Notes under the pieces: generated by a model
Databases searched by the model: none
The model's input: the letters and a program-made list of their open reading frames with translations, nothing else
What the model was told of the DNA's origin: nothing
Part shown: in pieces, positions 26,767-36,373 of the stretch
How positions within the stretch are numbered: position 1 is the first letter of the stretch
Layout of the letters: each line of letters begins with the position of its first letter
Assembly: GCA_900314355.1 (NCBI GenBank)
Contig: OMUY01000021.1
Coordinates: 29,352-93,351, forward strand
Direction of reading: 5' to 3'
Length of the DNA: 64,000 nucleotides
Source of the DNA: an uncultured Eubacteriales bacterium
GTDB taxonomy: Bacteria > Bacillota > Clostridia > Oscillospirales > Acutalibacteraceae
Made by a program: the position numbers and the translations under genes

Positions 26767-27654
26767 TCATGTAATAAATGATTTAGTCCAAACTGCGGTT
26801 GAACCGCACGGAAGAAACAGACCGGAATCTTTAACGGGAAGACCGAGTTCATATGAACGGGTATTTCCGCCGAATTTTTTTTCAAGTACGAAAGAAAGAA
26901 TATATTCCATAACAGACGGCGAAAGACCGGTAGTGTAAGAATTTAACAGAAGAGCTTTTGAATTTTCAGTCAGAAGTTTGGAACATTCAAAAACAAGCTC
27001 GTAAATTTTATCTTCGAGTTTCCACACTTCTCCGCCGGGACCTCTGCCGTAAGACGGAGGATCCATTATTATGATGTCGTATTTATTGTTTCGTCTTATC
27101 TCTCTTTCGACAAATTTAAGGCAGTCATCGACAAGCCACCTGACCTGCCCGCCGGAGACGCCTGACGACAAAGCGTTTTCCTTTGCCCACGACGTCATAC
27201 CTTTAGATGCGTCTACATGAGTGACCGCAGCTCCCGCTTTAAGTGCGGATACGGTAGCCGCGCCTGTATAGGCGAAAAGATTCAATACCTTAGGCTGTCT
27301 GTTTTCGGTTTCCAAAGTGTTTTTTATTATCTTTTCGCACAATTCCCAGTTGACAGCCTGCTCGGGGAAAAGTCCTGTATGCTTAAATCCCATATTTTTA
27401 ACATTGAATTTAAGCCGACCGTATGAAATTGTCCATTTTTCGGGTATTTTATTGTAAAACTCCCAATGGCCTCCGCCGGTAGACGACCTGATATACCTCG
27501 CGTCGGCTTTTTTCCAGAGATAATCTGTCTTTGGAGTATGCCAGATTATCTGCGGATCCGGTCTTATTAGCAAGACATTGCCCCATCTTTCAAGCTTTTC
27601 TCCGTCTGAGCAGTCGATAATCTCGAAATCTTTCCAATTATCTGCTATTTTCAT
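26767..27654 (-). CDS. Class I SAM-dependent methyltransferase (RlmI/RlmK-like core)
   Basis: 295 residues. SAM-binding motif I is VLNLFAYTGAATVSALKAGA, the acidic residue after it is in THVDAS, and the catalytic motif is DPPSYGRG. These place it in the COG1092 rRNA methyltransferase group, but it lacks the N-terminal PUA domain of RlmI. The first ~100 residues are a separate beta domain (GGGHWEFY region). Target RNA base unknown. It follows glmM by a few bases. Confidence 0.85.
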   Translation of the reverse strand: MKIADNWKDFEIIDCSDGEKLERWGNVLLIRPDPQIIWHTPKTDYLWKKADARYIRSSTGGGHWEFYNKIPEKWTISYGRLKFNVKNMGFKHTGLFPEQAVNWELCEKIIKNTLETENRQPKVLNLFAYTGAATVSALKAGAAVTHVDASKGMTSWAKENALSSGVSGGQVRWLVDDCLKFVEREIRRNNKYDIIIMDPPSYGRGPGGEVWKLEDKIYELVFECSKLLTENSKALLLNSYTTGLSPSVMEYILSFVLEKKFGGNTRSYELGLPVKDSGLFLPCGSTAVWTKSFIT

Positions 27655-27658
27655 TTTT

Positions 27659-29008
27659 TCAGAGAAGTTTATCCTTTACTACGTCTGCAATCATATCGGA
27701 AAGTCTGTCAATCTTTTCAAGGTCCTTGCCCTCAAGCATGACTCTGATTAAAGGCTCTGTGCCCGAAGCTCTTACCAATACCCTGCCTTCGTCACCGAGT
27801 TCTTCCTCGGCTTTCTTTATGGCTATTTTGATATCCTCGTCTTCATTGAGCCTGTGTTTTCCGAATGCGGAAACTTTTACATTTTTAAGTATCTGAGGAT
27901 AGATGTCGATTTCTTTGGCGAGCTCTTTCAGAGATTTGCCTGTTTCCCTCATAATATTCAAAACCATTACGGCAGAAAGCTCTCCGTCGCCTGTTGTGGC
28001 ATGGTCGAGGAATATAATATGTCCCGACTGCTCGCCGCCGATTGAATAGCCTTTTTCAAGCATTCTTTCAAGCACATACCTGTCGCCGACTTTTGTCGCC
28101 TCGAAATTAATACCCTCGTTTTCGCAGAATTTTCTGAGACCCAGATTTGACATTACCGTTCCGACAAGAGTATTGCCGTTTAACTTGTTTTTAGTTTTAT
28201 AATATTTTGAAGCGATCGCCATAATCTGGTCGCCGTCTACAACAGTACCGTCCTCGTCTACACATAGAAGCCTGTCCGCGTCGCCGTCAAATGCGAATCC
28301 GACTTCATAATCATGAGCCTTTACAAATTCGGAAAGACCTTCGATATGGGTGGAACCGCAGTTCAAATTAATATTGACTCCGTCCGGATCGGCATTTAAT
28401 ATTATTGCCTCTGCTCCTATCTGCTTAAAAAGCTGACTTGCCGTAACAGATGCGGAACCGTTGGCGCAGTCAACAGCGGCTCTTATTCCGTAGAACTGAC
28501 TGACCGCCGCGGACGCAAGATGATTTATATAATCTCTTTTTGCGTTTACGGCTCGTGTAACTTCACCTACGTCGCCGCCTATCATTACCGGAGGCTGTCT
28601 CACTTCATCAAGAATAATAGCTTCTATTTCGTTTTCCATCTCATCCGGAAGCTTATAGCCGGAGGACTGAAAAATTTTAATTCCGTTGTACTCGCACGGA
28701 TTGTGAGACGCCGAAATCATTACGCCCGCGTCATAATTGTACGTTTTCACGAGGTACGCGACCGCAGGAGTCGGAACAACACCGAGCATAAGAACATCCG
28801 CTCCGACGCTGCAAAGTCCAGACGCCAACGCACATGCGAGCATATCACCTGATTTTCTTGTGTCCATTCCAATCAAAACCTTAGGTCTTGATTTTGTATT
28901 TTCCGCAAGAACCATTGCCGTGGCTCTTCCTATTCTCATGGCGAGCTCGCCTGTTATTTCCGTATTTGCTATTCCTCTGGCGCCGTCGGTGCCGAATAAT
29001 CTTCCCAT
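27659..29008 (-). CDS. glmM: Phosphoglucosamine mutase
   Basis: 449 residues. The phosphoserine active site is Ser101 in ISASHNP, the Mg2+ loop is FDGDADRL, the sugar loop is GEQSGHI and the C-terminal phosphate loop is RASGTEPLIRVM. These are specific for GlmM, which converts glucosamine-6-phosphate to glucosamine-1-phosphate for peptidoglycan precursor synthesis. Situated between ruvB and the methyltransferase gene in the same direction. Confidence 0.97.
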   Translation of the reverse strand: MGRLFGTDGARGIANTEITGELAMRIGRATAMVLAENTKSRPKVLIGMDTRKSGDMLACALASGLCSVGADVLMLGVVPTPAVAYLVKTYNYDAGVMISASHNPCEYNGIKIFQSSGYKLPDEMENEIEAIILDEVRQPPVMIGGDVGEVTRAVNAKRDYINHLASAAVSQFYGIRAAVDCANGSASVTASQLFKQIGAEAIILNADPDGVNINLNCGSTHIEGLSEFVKAHDYEVGFAFDGDADRLLCVDEDGTVVDGDQIMAIASKYYKTKNKLNGNTLVGTVMSNLGLRKFCENEGINFEATKVGDRYVLERMLEKGYSIGGEQSGHIIFLDHATTGDGELSAVMVLNIMRETGKSLKELAKEIDIYPQILKNVKVSAFGKHRLNEDEDIKIAIKKAEEELGDEGRVLVRASGTEPLIRVMLEGKDLEKIDRLSDMIADVVKDKLL

Positions 29009-29041
29009 AAAAATTTTTCTCCTTGAATTGTTAATATCGAT

Positions 29042-30070
29042 TTAATAAAGATCCTGCTGACCCGGTTTCACTATGCCTAAATGATTATAAGCGGCGTCTG
29101 TCACGATCCTGCCTCTCGGCGTTCTTCCGAGAAAACCTATCTGCATCAAATACGGCTCGTAGACATCTTCGATGGTTATGGACTCTTCTCCTATTGCCGC
29201 TGCAATCGTATCAAGTCCGACGGGTCCGCCGTTGTAATTTTTAATCATAGTCATTAACAAAAGTCTGTCTATGTTGTCAAGACCGAGCTCGTCTATCTCC
29301 ATTTTTTCAAGCGCCATGCAGGCAGACTGTTTTGTGATAACTCCTTCTCCCAAAACCTCGGCGTAATCCCTTGTTCGTTTGAGAAGTCTGTTGGCTATTC
29401 TCGGTGTTCCTCTCGAACGAGACGCTATCTCATATGCTCCGCTGTCGTCGATATCTATTCCGAGTATTCTCGCGCTCCTTTTTACTATCTGCGCAAGTTC
29501 CGACGGTTTGTAGAGTTCAAGTCTGAGTATTACGCCGAATCTGTCGCGAAGCGGAGCGGAAAGCTGACCGGCTCTCGTCGTTGCCCCTACCAATGTGAAT
29601 CTTTTAAGGTCAATTCTGATTGATCTCGCCGCAGGACCTTTGCCGATTATTATGTCAATCGCGCTGTCCTCCATTGCCGGATAAAGAACTTCTTCCACCG
29701 ACCTTGACAATCTGTGTATTTCATCAATGAAAAGCACGTCGCCGTCATTTAAATTTGTAAGTATAGCGGCTAAATCGCCCGGTTTTTCTATTGCAGGTCC
29801 CGATGTAATTCTTATCTGAACACCGAGTTCATTTGCGATAATTCCTGCCAAAGTTGTTTTCCCGAGACCGGGAGGGCCGTAAAGTAAAACGTGGTCAAGA
29901 GCTTCGCCTCTCTGCTTTGCGGCGTCAATATAGACACGCATATTTTCCTTGACCTTTTCCTGTCCGATATATTCTTTTAATGTTTTAGGACGAAGACCCG
30001 CCTCGGTATCGTCATCGGCGCTGTTGAAATCAGGCGATACCATTCTGTAATCTTTATTTTCTTCTGCCAT
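29042..30070 (-). CDS. ruvB: Holliday junction branch migration ATPase RuvB
   Basis: 342 residues. Walker A GPPGLGKT (65-72), Walker B with DEIHRL, sensor GATTRAG, arginine finger region and C-terminal winged helix with GRTPRGR. Hexameric motor driving branch migration with RuvA. Last gene of ruvC-ruvA-ruvB. Confidence 0.98.
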   Translation of the reverse strand: MAEENKDYRMVSPDFNSADDDTEAGLRPKTLKEYIGQEKVKENMRVYIDAAKQRGEALDHVLLYGPPGLGKTTLAGIIANELGVQIRITSGPAIEKPGDLAAILTNLNDGDVLFIDEIHRLSRSVEEVLYPAMEDSAIDIIIGKGPAARSIRIDLKRFTLVGATTRAGQLSAPLRDRFGVILRLELYKPSELAQIVKRSARILGIDIDDSGAYEIASRSRGTPRIANRLLKRTRDYAEVLGEGVITKQSACMALEKMEIDELGLDNIDRLLLMTMIKNYNGGPVGLDTIAAAIGEESITIEDVYEPYLMQIGFLGRTPRGRIVTDAAYNHLGIVKPGQQDLY

Positions 30071-30111
30071 ATATTATCACTTAAAGTTATATAATTATTG
30101 AAATACTTTAA

Positions 30112-30717
30112 TCAGATGAGCGTGTCCATTTCGGACAACGCTTTTTTTATCATCTCCTCGACCGAAAGATTTTTATCAAGTCCTGAGACAATTTTAACCG
30201 CGTCTGACTGAGTATATCCGAGGTATAAAAGCGCGCTGACGGCTTCCTCGGCGTTGGACGAAAGGACTGAACCCGATTCGGGTATGTTATCGTCGGTTTC
30301 AGCGGAATCGGAATAAGCTTTAAGCTTTCCTTTTAATTCCATACAGATTCTCTGCGCGCCTTTCGCTCCTATTCCCTGAGCCTTCGATATTGTTTTGTAA
30401 TCGTTCTGATTTACGGCTCTCGCAAGAGATTCCGGCGTCAAAGACGAAAGAACCGAAAGCGCGACTTTATTGCCGACTCCGCTTACATTGAGGAGAAGTT
30501 TGAAAACATCGAGTTCTTTTTCGTCATAAAATCCGTAGAGTTCAATCGCATCCTGTCTGACGGACATATATGTGTAAAGCGTGGCTTTTGAACCGACCGG
30601 TCCGAGTTTAGTCAATGTGTTGTATGACACGTAGCACAGAAAACCTGCGCCGTTAACATCGATAGCCGCATAATTTAAATCCTTTTTTAAGATTGTACCT
30701 GTCAAAGAATAAAACAT
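30112..30717 (-). CDS. ruvA: Holliday junction DNA-binding protein RuvA
   Basis: 201 residues. N-terminal OB-fold (MFYSLTGTILKK), two helix-hairpin-helix motifs (VSGVGNKVALS and AQGIGAKGAQRI), and a C-terminal domain that binds RuvB after an acidic linker. Tetramer holding the junction open. Lies between ruvC and ruvB. Confidence 0.97.
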   Translation of the reverse strand: MFYSLTGTILKKDLNYAAIDVNGAGFLCYVSYNTLTKLGPVGSKATLYTYMSVRQDAIELYGFYDEKELDVFKLLLNVSGVGNKVALSVLSSLTPESLARAVNQNDYKTISKAQGIGAKGAQRICMELKGKLKAYSDSAETDDNIPESGSVLSSNAEEAVSALLYLGYTQSDAVKIVSGLDKNLSVEEMIKKALSEMDTLI

Positions 30718-30740
30718 AATATCAAATAAAACCTGAAAAA

Positions 30741-31256
30741 TTATTGTAAACTGCTGAGCCTGCCTATGACTGAGCCGGCAGAATGAGCGCAGCAGATAGC
30801 CATCGCGAGCGCGTCGGCGGTATCGTCGGGCTTCGGAACGGAATCGAGATTTAAAATAATCCTCGTCATTTCCTGAACCTGTTTTTTCTCGGCTCTTCCG
30901 TATCCCACAACAGACTGTTTAACCTGAAGAGGAGTGAACTCGCAAATTCTCATATCGTGCTGTTTCGCCGCAAGAAGGATAACCCCCCGCGCCTCGGCAA
31001 CATAAATCGCCGTCTTTTGGTTTGTGTTGAAATAAAGCTTTTCAACTGACATTGCCTCGGGCTTAAATTTATCTCCAAGATAGTTAAGTCCGTCATAAAT
31101 TTCAACGAGTCTTGAATTAAAATCCGTATGAGCCTCGGTAGTTATCGCGCCGTAATCAACTACGGAAAAATGATTATTGAGATAATCAATAATGCCGTAG
31201 CCGACGATTGCATATCCGGGATCTATTCCAAGTATTCTCAAAACAGTTTTCTCCAA
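30741..31256 (-). CDS. ruvC: Crossover junction endodeoxyribonuclease RuvC
   Basis: 171 residues. RNase H-like fold with catalytic acid in LGIDPG near the N-terminus, the Glu in MSVEKLYF, and late acidic residues in KPDDTADALA. Resolves Holliday junctions. First gene of the ruv operon and preceded by a promoter. I see no LexA/DinR-type box. Confidence 0.97.
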   Translation of the reverse strand: MEKTVLRILGIDPGYAIVGYGIIDYLNNHFSVVDYGAITTEAHTDFNSRLVEIYDGLNYLGDKFKPEAMSVEKLYFNTNQKTAIYVAEARGVILLAAKQHDMRICEFTPLQVKQSVVGYGRAEKKQVQEMTRIILNLDSVPKPDDTADALAMAICCAHSAGSVIGRLSSLQ

Positions 31257-31275
31257 AAGTACAGTTATTTAGGTT

Positions 31276-31304
31276 ATTATATCACAATTTATAACGTCTA
31301 ACAA
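31276..31304 (-). promoter_or_regulatory. Promoter for the ruvCAB operon
   Basis: TTGTTA (31299-31304), a 17-base spacer and TATAAT (31276-31281) on the minus strand, about 20 bases before ruvC. The divergent gap also holds AT-rich inverted repeats around 31307-31355. Confidence 0.6.
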
Positions 31305-31357
31305 TATTTATATTAAAATAAATATTATTATTTTAGAGATAATAATATAAATAAAGT

Positions 31358-31386
31358 TGAAAAAGTCAGCAGAATATGATAAATTA
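31358..31386 (+). promoter_or_regulatory. Candidate promoter for the Eis-like acetyltransferase
   Basis: TTGAAA (31358-31363), a 17-base spacer and a weak TAAATT (31381-31386), 37 bases before the start codon. Confidence 0.4.
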
Positions 31387-31423
31387 AATACATTAAAACT
31401 TTAATCAATCGGAGTGAAAATCA

Positions 31424-32575
31424 ATGTCTGAATACTTGCACGCGAAGCACGCGAAAAATGAAGATTATGAAAAATTGGTAGAGCTTATGGACACAGCTTT
31501 CTCATTTCCAAATTATTCTTTTCCGGATCTTCTTCCGAAGCTTTACAATAAAGACAGAAACGATATTTCTCAGCAGCTTTGCGTTGATGTAAACGGTGAA
31601 TTTCGTTCGACAATAGGACTTTTTTACAACACGGTAGACGTATGCGGCGAGAAAATCAAGTCATGCGGAATAGGAAATGTCTGCGTAAAAAAAGAATACA
31701 GAAACCAAGATTATATGAAATTCAATATGTCTTGCGCCATGGATGAGATAAAGCAAAAATTCACGGATTTCGCTTTTCTTTCGGGTCAGCGCCAGAGGTA
31801 CGGATATTATTCTTTTGAGTTGGGCGGCGTTTCATATTCTTTTGATTTCAAAACGGTAAATGTAAAGCATCTTTTTGGAAAATACGAAAAATGCGGTTGT
31901 GAAGCGATAGAATTGAAAGATAACGACAGCTGCGAAGAACTGATAAAAATCAACGAAAACAGACCATGTCATTTTGACAGAAAAAAACTTCCTGTAAACG
32001 AAATATTGAGGTCATGGTTTGACAAGCCGTACAAAGTGATGAAAGACGGCGGATTCATAGGTTATTTTGTGGCGGAGAAAAATCCGGAAAATATCAATGA
32101 GATTGGATATACGGATGAAAAATACATACCTGACATATTGAGAACAGCGCTTGACATTTCGGGAAAAAATATCATACGGGTTTCCTGCCCTCCATTCGAT
32201 ACTCCTCTTTATGATTTTCTCACAAAATACGGCGATAATTTCTATATCAGATCATCTGAACAGTTCTCCGTTTTAAATTATCAGAAAATTATAAGAGCGT
32301 ATTTAAACCTCGAAAAAACATATAAAAATCTTGCCGACGGAGAGACGGTTCTTCTTATTAATACGCCGATATTCCCCGAAAAAATATACATCGGAGTAAA
32401 AAACAACAATGTTACAGTCGAAGACACAAATCTGCCGGCTGATATTCAGCTTGAACATTTAGAGGCAATGAGACTTCTTTTCTCAATATCGAGTGAAAAA
32501 CGAAGATTGTTAAATCCGGCCGCAGCCTCATGGTTCCCGCTGCCGCTTTATGTATGGCCTTCTGATTCGGTTTAA
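31424..32575 (+). CDS. Eis-like GNAT N-acetyltransferase
   Basis: 383 residues, with a GGAG ribosome site about 10 bases before ATG. The N-terminal GNAT domain has IGNVCVKKEYRNQDYMKFNM as its acetyl-CoA strand and loop, though the usual R-x2-G-x-G/A is degenerate (RNQDYM). The length and C-terminal ~120 residues, ending in a short hydrophobic tail, fit the Eis family, where a C-terminal SCP2-like domain supplies a carboxylate. Substrate unknown. It stands alone on the plus strand between ruvC and clpX. Confidence 0.8.
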   Translation: MSEYLHAKHAKNEDYEKLVELMDTAFSFPNYSFPDLLPKLYNKDRNDISQQLCVDVNGEFRSTIGLFYNTVDVCGEKIKSCGIGNVCVKKEYRNQDYMKFNMSCAMDEIKQKFTDFAFLSGQRQRYGYYSFELGGVSYSFDFKTVNVKHLFGKYEKCGCEAIELKDNDSCEELIKINENRPCHFDRKKLPVNEILRSWFDKPYKVMKDGGFIGYFVAEKNPENINEIGYTDEKYIPDILRTALDISGKNIIRVSCPPFDTPLYDFLTKYGDNFYIRSSEQFSVLNYQKIIRAYLNLEKTYKNLADGETVLLINTPIFPEKIYIGVKNNNVTVEDTNLPADIQLEHLEAMRLLFSISSEKRRLLNPAAASWFPLPLYVWPSDSV

Positions 32576-32593
32576 AAAAAATAATAAAATATC

Positions 32594-32630
32594 AAAAGGG
32601 ACTGTCAGAAAAACCAGTCCCTTGTAATTT
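32594..32630. terminator. Bidirectional terminator between the GNAT gene and clpX
   Basis: A nine-base-pair stem AAGGGACTG (32596-32604) with CAGTCCCTT (32615-32623), T-rich on the plus-strand side and A-rich before it, between two convergent genes. Confidence 0.75.
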
Positions 32631-33890
32631 TTATTCTTCGTCGTCGGTTCTTGTCAATATCGGCTCCGCTCCGTTTTTTACGCAGTCCGCCGTGATAGTT
32701 ACGCCCGTAATCGATTCATCAGACGGAACGCTGAACATGACGTCAAGAAGCGTGCTTTCCATAATAGCCCTGAGACCTCTCGCGCCTGTATTCCTCTCAA
32801 TCGCAAGATCTGCCATTGCGTCGAGCGCGTCATCCTCAAATGTCAATTTTACATTGTCCAATTTAAAAAGCTCTGTATACTGCTTTACGAGAGAATCCTT
32901 TGGTTCTTTAAGTATCTTTACAAGCGCTTGCCTGTCAAGATTTTGAAGAGCGGCAATTACCGGAAGACGACCGACCAGTTCGGGAATAAGACCGAACTTA
33001 ACAAGATCCTGAGGAATTACTTTGGTCATTATCTTATCGTAATCGATATTCTCTTTTGTAAGAATATTCGCTTCAAATCCCAAAACGTTGGAGCCGAGTC
33101 TTCTTTCGATTATTTTTTCAATTCCGTCAAAAGCTCCGCCGCAGATAAATAATATATTTTTTGTATCTATTTGAATAAATTCCTGCTGAGGGTGCTTTCT
33201 GCCGCCCTGAGGAGGGACATTAGCTATTGTTCCCTCAAGGATTTTCAGAAGAGCCTGCTGAACGCCCTCACCCGATACGTCTCTTGTGATAGATGTATTT
33301 TCGGATCTTCTCGAAATTTTATCTATTTCATCGACGTATATTATTCCGCGTTCCGCCTTGTTAATATCGTAATCGGCAGCCTGAATAAGTCTAAGCAGAA
33401 TATTTTCGACATCCTCGCCGACATAGCCTGCCTCCGTCAGCGTTGTGGCGTCGGCTATCGCAAAAGGAACGTCTAAGGTCTTTGCAAGAGTGCGCGCAAG
33501 AAGAGTTTTTCCTACTCCTGTCGGACCCAAAAGCAAAATATTGCTTTTCTGAATATCGACATCGGAATCATCAGATGAAAAAACTCTCTTGTAATGATTG
33601 TAAACCGCGACGCAGAGAGCTTTTTTTGCATCGTCCTGCCCTATTACATATTCGTCAAGTGTCTTTTTGAGTTCTGCCGGCTTTGGAAGATTATCATAAT
33701 AATTTTCATGAACTGTTTTTTCTTCATCATCGTCGTCCGATTCAAAAGCATAAACGTAAAGTTTCGCTATGCAGTCTTTGCATATACAGACGCCAGAAGG
33801 CATTTCGTAAAGCTGGGAAACCTGACTGCCTGTCCTGCCGCAAACCGCGCATCTCGGTTCCTGACCGGGTCCGTTATTGTATTCTGCCAA
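32631..33890 (-). CDS. clpX: ATP-dependent Clp protease ATP-binding subunit ClpX
   Basis: 419 residues. N-terminal zinc-binding domain (C14, C17, C37, C40), Walker A GPTGVGKT (122-129), Walker B with YVDEIDKI, a GYVGEDVEN pore-1 loop region and the [13 protein letters not shown] ClpX-specific stretch (IGF-loop region downstream). Unfolds substrates for ClpP, whose gene is immediately upstream and separated by a hairpin. Confidence 0.98.
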   Translation of the reverse strand: MAEYNNGPGQEPRCAVCGRTGSQVSQLYEMPSGVCICKDCIAKLYVYAFESDDDDEEKTVHENYYDNLPKPAELKKTLDEYVIGQDDAKKALCVAVYNHYKRVFSSDDSDVDIQKSNILLLGPTGVGKTLLARTLAKTLDVPFAIADATTLTEAGYVGEDVENILLRLIQAADYDINKAERGIIYVDEIDKISRRSENTSITRDVSGEGVQQALLKILEGTIANVPPQGGRKHPQQEFIQIDTKNILFICGGAFDGIEKIIERRLGSNVLGFEANILTKENIDYDKIMTKVIPQDLVKFGLIPELVGRLPVIAALQNLDRQALVKILKEPKDSLVKQYTELFKLDNVKLTFEDDALDAMADLAIERNTGARGLRAIMESTLLDVMFSVPSDESITGVTITADCVKNGAEPILTRTDDEE

Positions 33891-33946
33891 TTTCTTTCTC
33901 CGTGCACTATTTATTATAAACAGTTAATAATACTTATAATTTCATC

Positions 33947-33976
33947 AAAAGGAGCATTATCGAAAATGCTCCTTTT
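33947..33976 (-). terminator. Terminator between clpP and clpX
   Basis: A 12-base-pair stem AAAAGGAGCATT (33947-33958) with AATGCTCCTTTT (33965-33976). On the minus strand it follows clpP, so clpX may need read-through or a promoter of its own. Confidence 0.65.
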
Positions 33977-33990
33977 AAATTAAACATTTT

Positions 33991-34572
33991 TTATCTATGG
34001 TCAATAATCTTATCGATGATACCGTAGTCAAGAGCCTCGTTTGGAACCATCCAATTATCTCTTTCGGTATCCTGAACTACCTGCTCGTATGGCTTGCCTG
34101 TGTTCTCGGCAAGTATTCTGTTGAGCTGTTCCTTTGTTCTCAGTACATCCTTCATAGCTATTTCCATATCGGTAGCCTTGCCCTGAGTACCGGATGCAAC
34201 CTGATGTATCATTATTTTGCTGTTGGGAAGAGAATATCTCTTTCCTTTTGTTCCGGCAGCGAGAAGAAATGCTCCCATAGACGCCGCAAGACCCATGCAT
34301 ATTGTAGATACATCCGGTTTGATGTAATTCATCGTATCGTAAATGGCGAGACCGGCCGTTACGCTTCCGCCGGGGCTGTTGATGTAGAGTGAAATATCCT
34401 TTGTGGGATCCTGACCTTCAAGGAAAAGGAGCTGAGCTACCACAAGGCTTGCCGTAACATCGTTCACCTCATCTGAAAGAACTATGATTCTGTCATTTAA
34501 AAGACGGGAATATATATCATAGGCTCTCTCGCCTCTATTTGTTGTTTCTATTACTGTAGGTACTAATGCCAT
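33991..34572 (-). CDS. clpP: ATP-dependent Clp protease proteolytic subunit ClpP
   Basis: 193 residues, normal length. Catalytic Ser98 in GLAASMG, His123 in MIHQV, and the late Asp in ERDNWM. The [12 protein letters not shown] block forms the oxyanion region. Forms the 14-mer protease used by ClpX. It follows tig in the same direction, with an intergenic region of about 190 bases that holds a CtsR-like box. Confidence 0.98.
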   Translation of the reverse strand: MALVPTVIETTNRGERAYDIYSRLLNDRIIVLSDEVNDVTASLVVAQLLFLEGQDPTKDISLYINSPGGSVTAGLAIYDTMNYIKPDVSTICMGLAASMGAFLLAAGTKGKRYSLPNSKIMIHQVASGTQGKATDMEIAMKDVLRTKEQLNRILAENTGKPYEQVVQDTERDNWMVPNEALDYGIIDKIIDHR

Positions 34573-34687
34573 CTTAAATACCTCCTAATGGCCCAATGAA
34601 AATTTCTGAAATAATTCCTGACATTTCAAGACTTAAACCGCGGAAACTGTCTATGAGACCAATATTAGAGATTAATCTTAAATAAAA

Positions 34688-34737
34688 CTTGAAAAGTCAA
34701 AAAAAGTCAAATTATTAGCCTTTGTTTGACTTTCAAG
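34688..34737. promoter_or_regulatory. CtsR-like heptad direct repeat and dyad upstream of clpP
   Basis: AGTCAAA-AAA-AGTCAAA (34695-34711) matches the CtsR operator pattern RGTCAAA-NAN-RGTCAAA. An inverted copy TTTGACT lies at 34725-34731, making a dyad with arms CTTGAAAAGTCAAA and TTTGACTTTCAAG. On the minus strand a weak -35/-10 pair (TTGACT, 17 bases, TTTTAT) overlaps it. The same dyad, with T after it, could instead be an AT-rich terminator for tig. Confidence 0.45.
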
Positions 34738-34759
34738 CAAACATCAGAAAAATTTCAGA

Positions 34760-36136
34760 TTATTCCTCTGTTTTTTCTTCAGACGAATCCTCTTTTTTAT
34801 CGTCGGACGAGTCGGCTTTTTCGGACTCATCGTCTTTCTTCTCTTCGGGCTTGGGGGCTGTGGCTACAGCTGCTTTGACAACTAAATCAATCGTCTTTCT
34901 TCTGATTATATTGTCAAGTATAGTCTCTTTGGAAACTGCCTCCTTGAATTTGTCGGGCTCCATGTTGTAATTTTTGGCAAGAGTATTAACCTCTTCCTCA
35001 TACTCTTCATCAGAAGCTTCGATATTTTCCGCCTTTGAAATATATTCGAGAGCAAGGTCAACCTTGACGTTTTTCTCTGCTCTGTCGTGATAAAGCTGAG
35101 CGAAATACTGCTCGGTCATACCGGTATATTTCATATACTGCTCAAGCGAAACGCCCTGACTCATTCTGAGGTTGTAATCGAACTCATTCATCATATCCTG
35201 AACAGCTCTTTGAGTCATTCCGTTTGGAATGGTGTTTGTAACCTTTTCGGAAAGCTTGTCAAGAACGTTGTTTCTGAAATCTGTCTCTGCCTGATTTTCT
35301 CTGGCCTCGGTAATGTTTTTCTTTGTATCCGCCCTGAGTTCGTCGATGGTATCAAACTCCGAAACATCCTTTGCGAAATCATCGTCGAGAGCGGGAAGCT
35401 CTTTGATTTTTACTTCTTTGATTTTAATTGAGAATACAGCTTCCTTGCCTGCGAGATCCTCTGCGCCGTAATCAGACGGGAATTTTACCGTGATGTCAAA
35501 CTCTTCACCTGTTTTATGACCGATAAGCTGATCCTCAAATCCGGGTATAAACGAACCCGAACCGATTGTAAGGTCATAGTCCTCCGCGCTTCCGCCGGCA
35601 AACTCCTTGCCGTCGATTCTGCCCTTGTAGTCGATTGTGGCAATATCGCCCGACTCAACAGGTCTTTCCACCTCCGTGAAACGGGCGTTGTCTTCCTGCT
35701 GTTTTTTAAGCTCGTTTTCAACGTCCTCGTCTGTCACAACAACCTCGGCTTTTTCAGCCTCTATCCCCTTGTAATCATCTATTTTGACCTCGGGCTTCAC
35801 ATCAACTTTAAAGGAAAGCTCAACGCCTGTTTCATCAATAGTATTGATTTTAAATTCCACTGGGTTGTCGACAGCTTCTACGTTATTGTCCTTTATATCC
35901 TTTTCATAAACATCGGGGAAAACAGAATCGAGAGCAGATTCATAAAACGCCTTTCTTCCGTATTCCTTTTCGATGATTGCTTTGGGAGCTTTTCCTTTTC
36001 TGAATCCGGGAACTGTAATTCTTTTTCCTTCTTTTCTAATCTCGTCGTCTACAGCTTTTTTAAAAGTCTCAGCGTCTATGGTCATTTCAACAGAAACCTG
36101 ATTTTCGGCTGTTTTTTCCACTGATTTAAAGCTCAT
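34760..36136 (-). CDS. tig: Trigger factor, ribosome-associated chaperone
   Basis: 458 residues from ATG 36136, which has AAGGAG 8 bases upstream; GTG 36160 is unlikely. The N-terminal domain has the ribosome-docking signature GFRKGKAP, then an FKBP-type PPIase domain (GDIATIDYKG to KIKEVKIKE), a helical C-terminal domain, and a long acidic Lys/Glu/Ser/Asp tail. The tail is longer than in many homologues. Lies upstream of clpP with its own promoter. Confidence 0.97.
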   Translation of the reverse strand: MSFKSVEKTAENQVSVEMTIDAETFKKAVDDEIRKEGKRITVPGFRKGKAPKAIIEKEYGRKAFYESALDSVFPDVYEKDIKDNNVEAVDNPVEFKINTIDETGVELSFKVDVKPEVKIDDYKGIEAEKAEVVVTDEDVENELKKQQEDNARFTEVERPVESGDIATIDYKGRIDGKEFAGGSAEDYDLTIGSGSFIPGFEDQLIGHKTGEEFDITVKFPSDYGAEDLAGKEAVFSIKIKEVKIKELPALDDDFAKDVSEFDTIDELRADTKKNITEARENQAETDFRNNVLDKLSEKVTNTIPNGMTQRAVQDMMNEFDYNLRMSQGVSLEQYMKYTGMTEQYFAQLYHDRAEKNVKVDLALEYISKAENIEASDEEYEEEVNTLAKNYNMEPDKFKEAVSKETILDNIIRRKTIDLVVKAAVATAPKPEEKKDDESEKADSSDDKKEDSSEEKTEE

Positions 36137-36229
36137 ATGTTTTTCTCCTTTTTCACACATGATAATTGCGCATCGGCCGCCGTCAATAGCGTTATAAGTT
36201 TTCTGCTTTTTTCAGACAGAATAACCGAC

Positions 36230-36258
36230 ATTTTATTACAAGACGCAAATCATGTCAA
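36230..36258 (-). promoter_or_regulatory. Promoter for tig
   Basis: Perfect TTGACA (36253-36258), a 17-base spacer and TAAAAT (36230-36235) on the minus strand, giving a leader of about 85 bases. Nothing else is obvious in the 36137-36373 gap. Confidence 0.7.
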
Positions 36259-36373
36259 AATTCAACTGATATATTATATCAAAACTTAAGTATTTTTTCC
36301 ATACCCATTATAAAAAAATTATAATTTTAAGGTAAAATTTTAACGAAAAAATCAGCTGTCTTTTGTTGATTTT

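Noticed and set aside
31257-31423. Possible LexA/DinR box in the ruvC upstream gap
   Set aside because: No GAAC-N4-GTTC-type dyad; only AT-rich inverted repeats.
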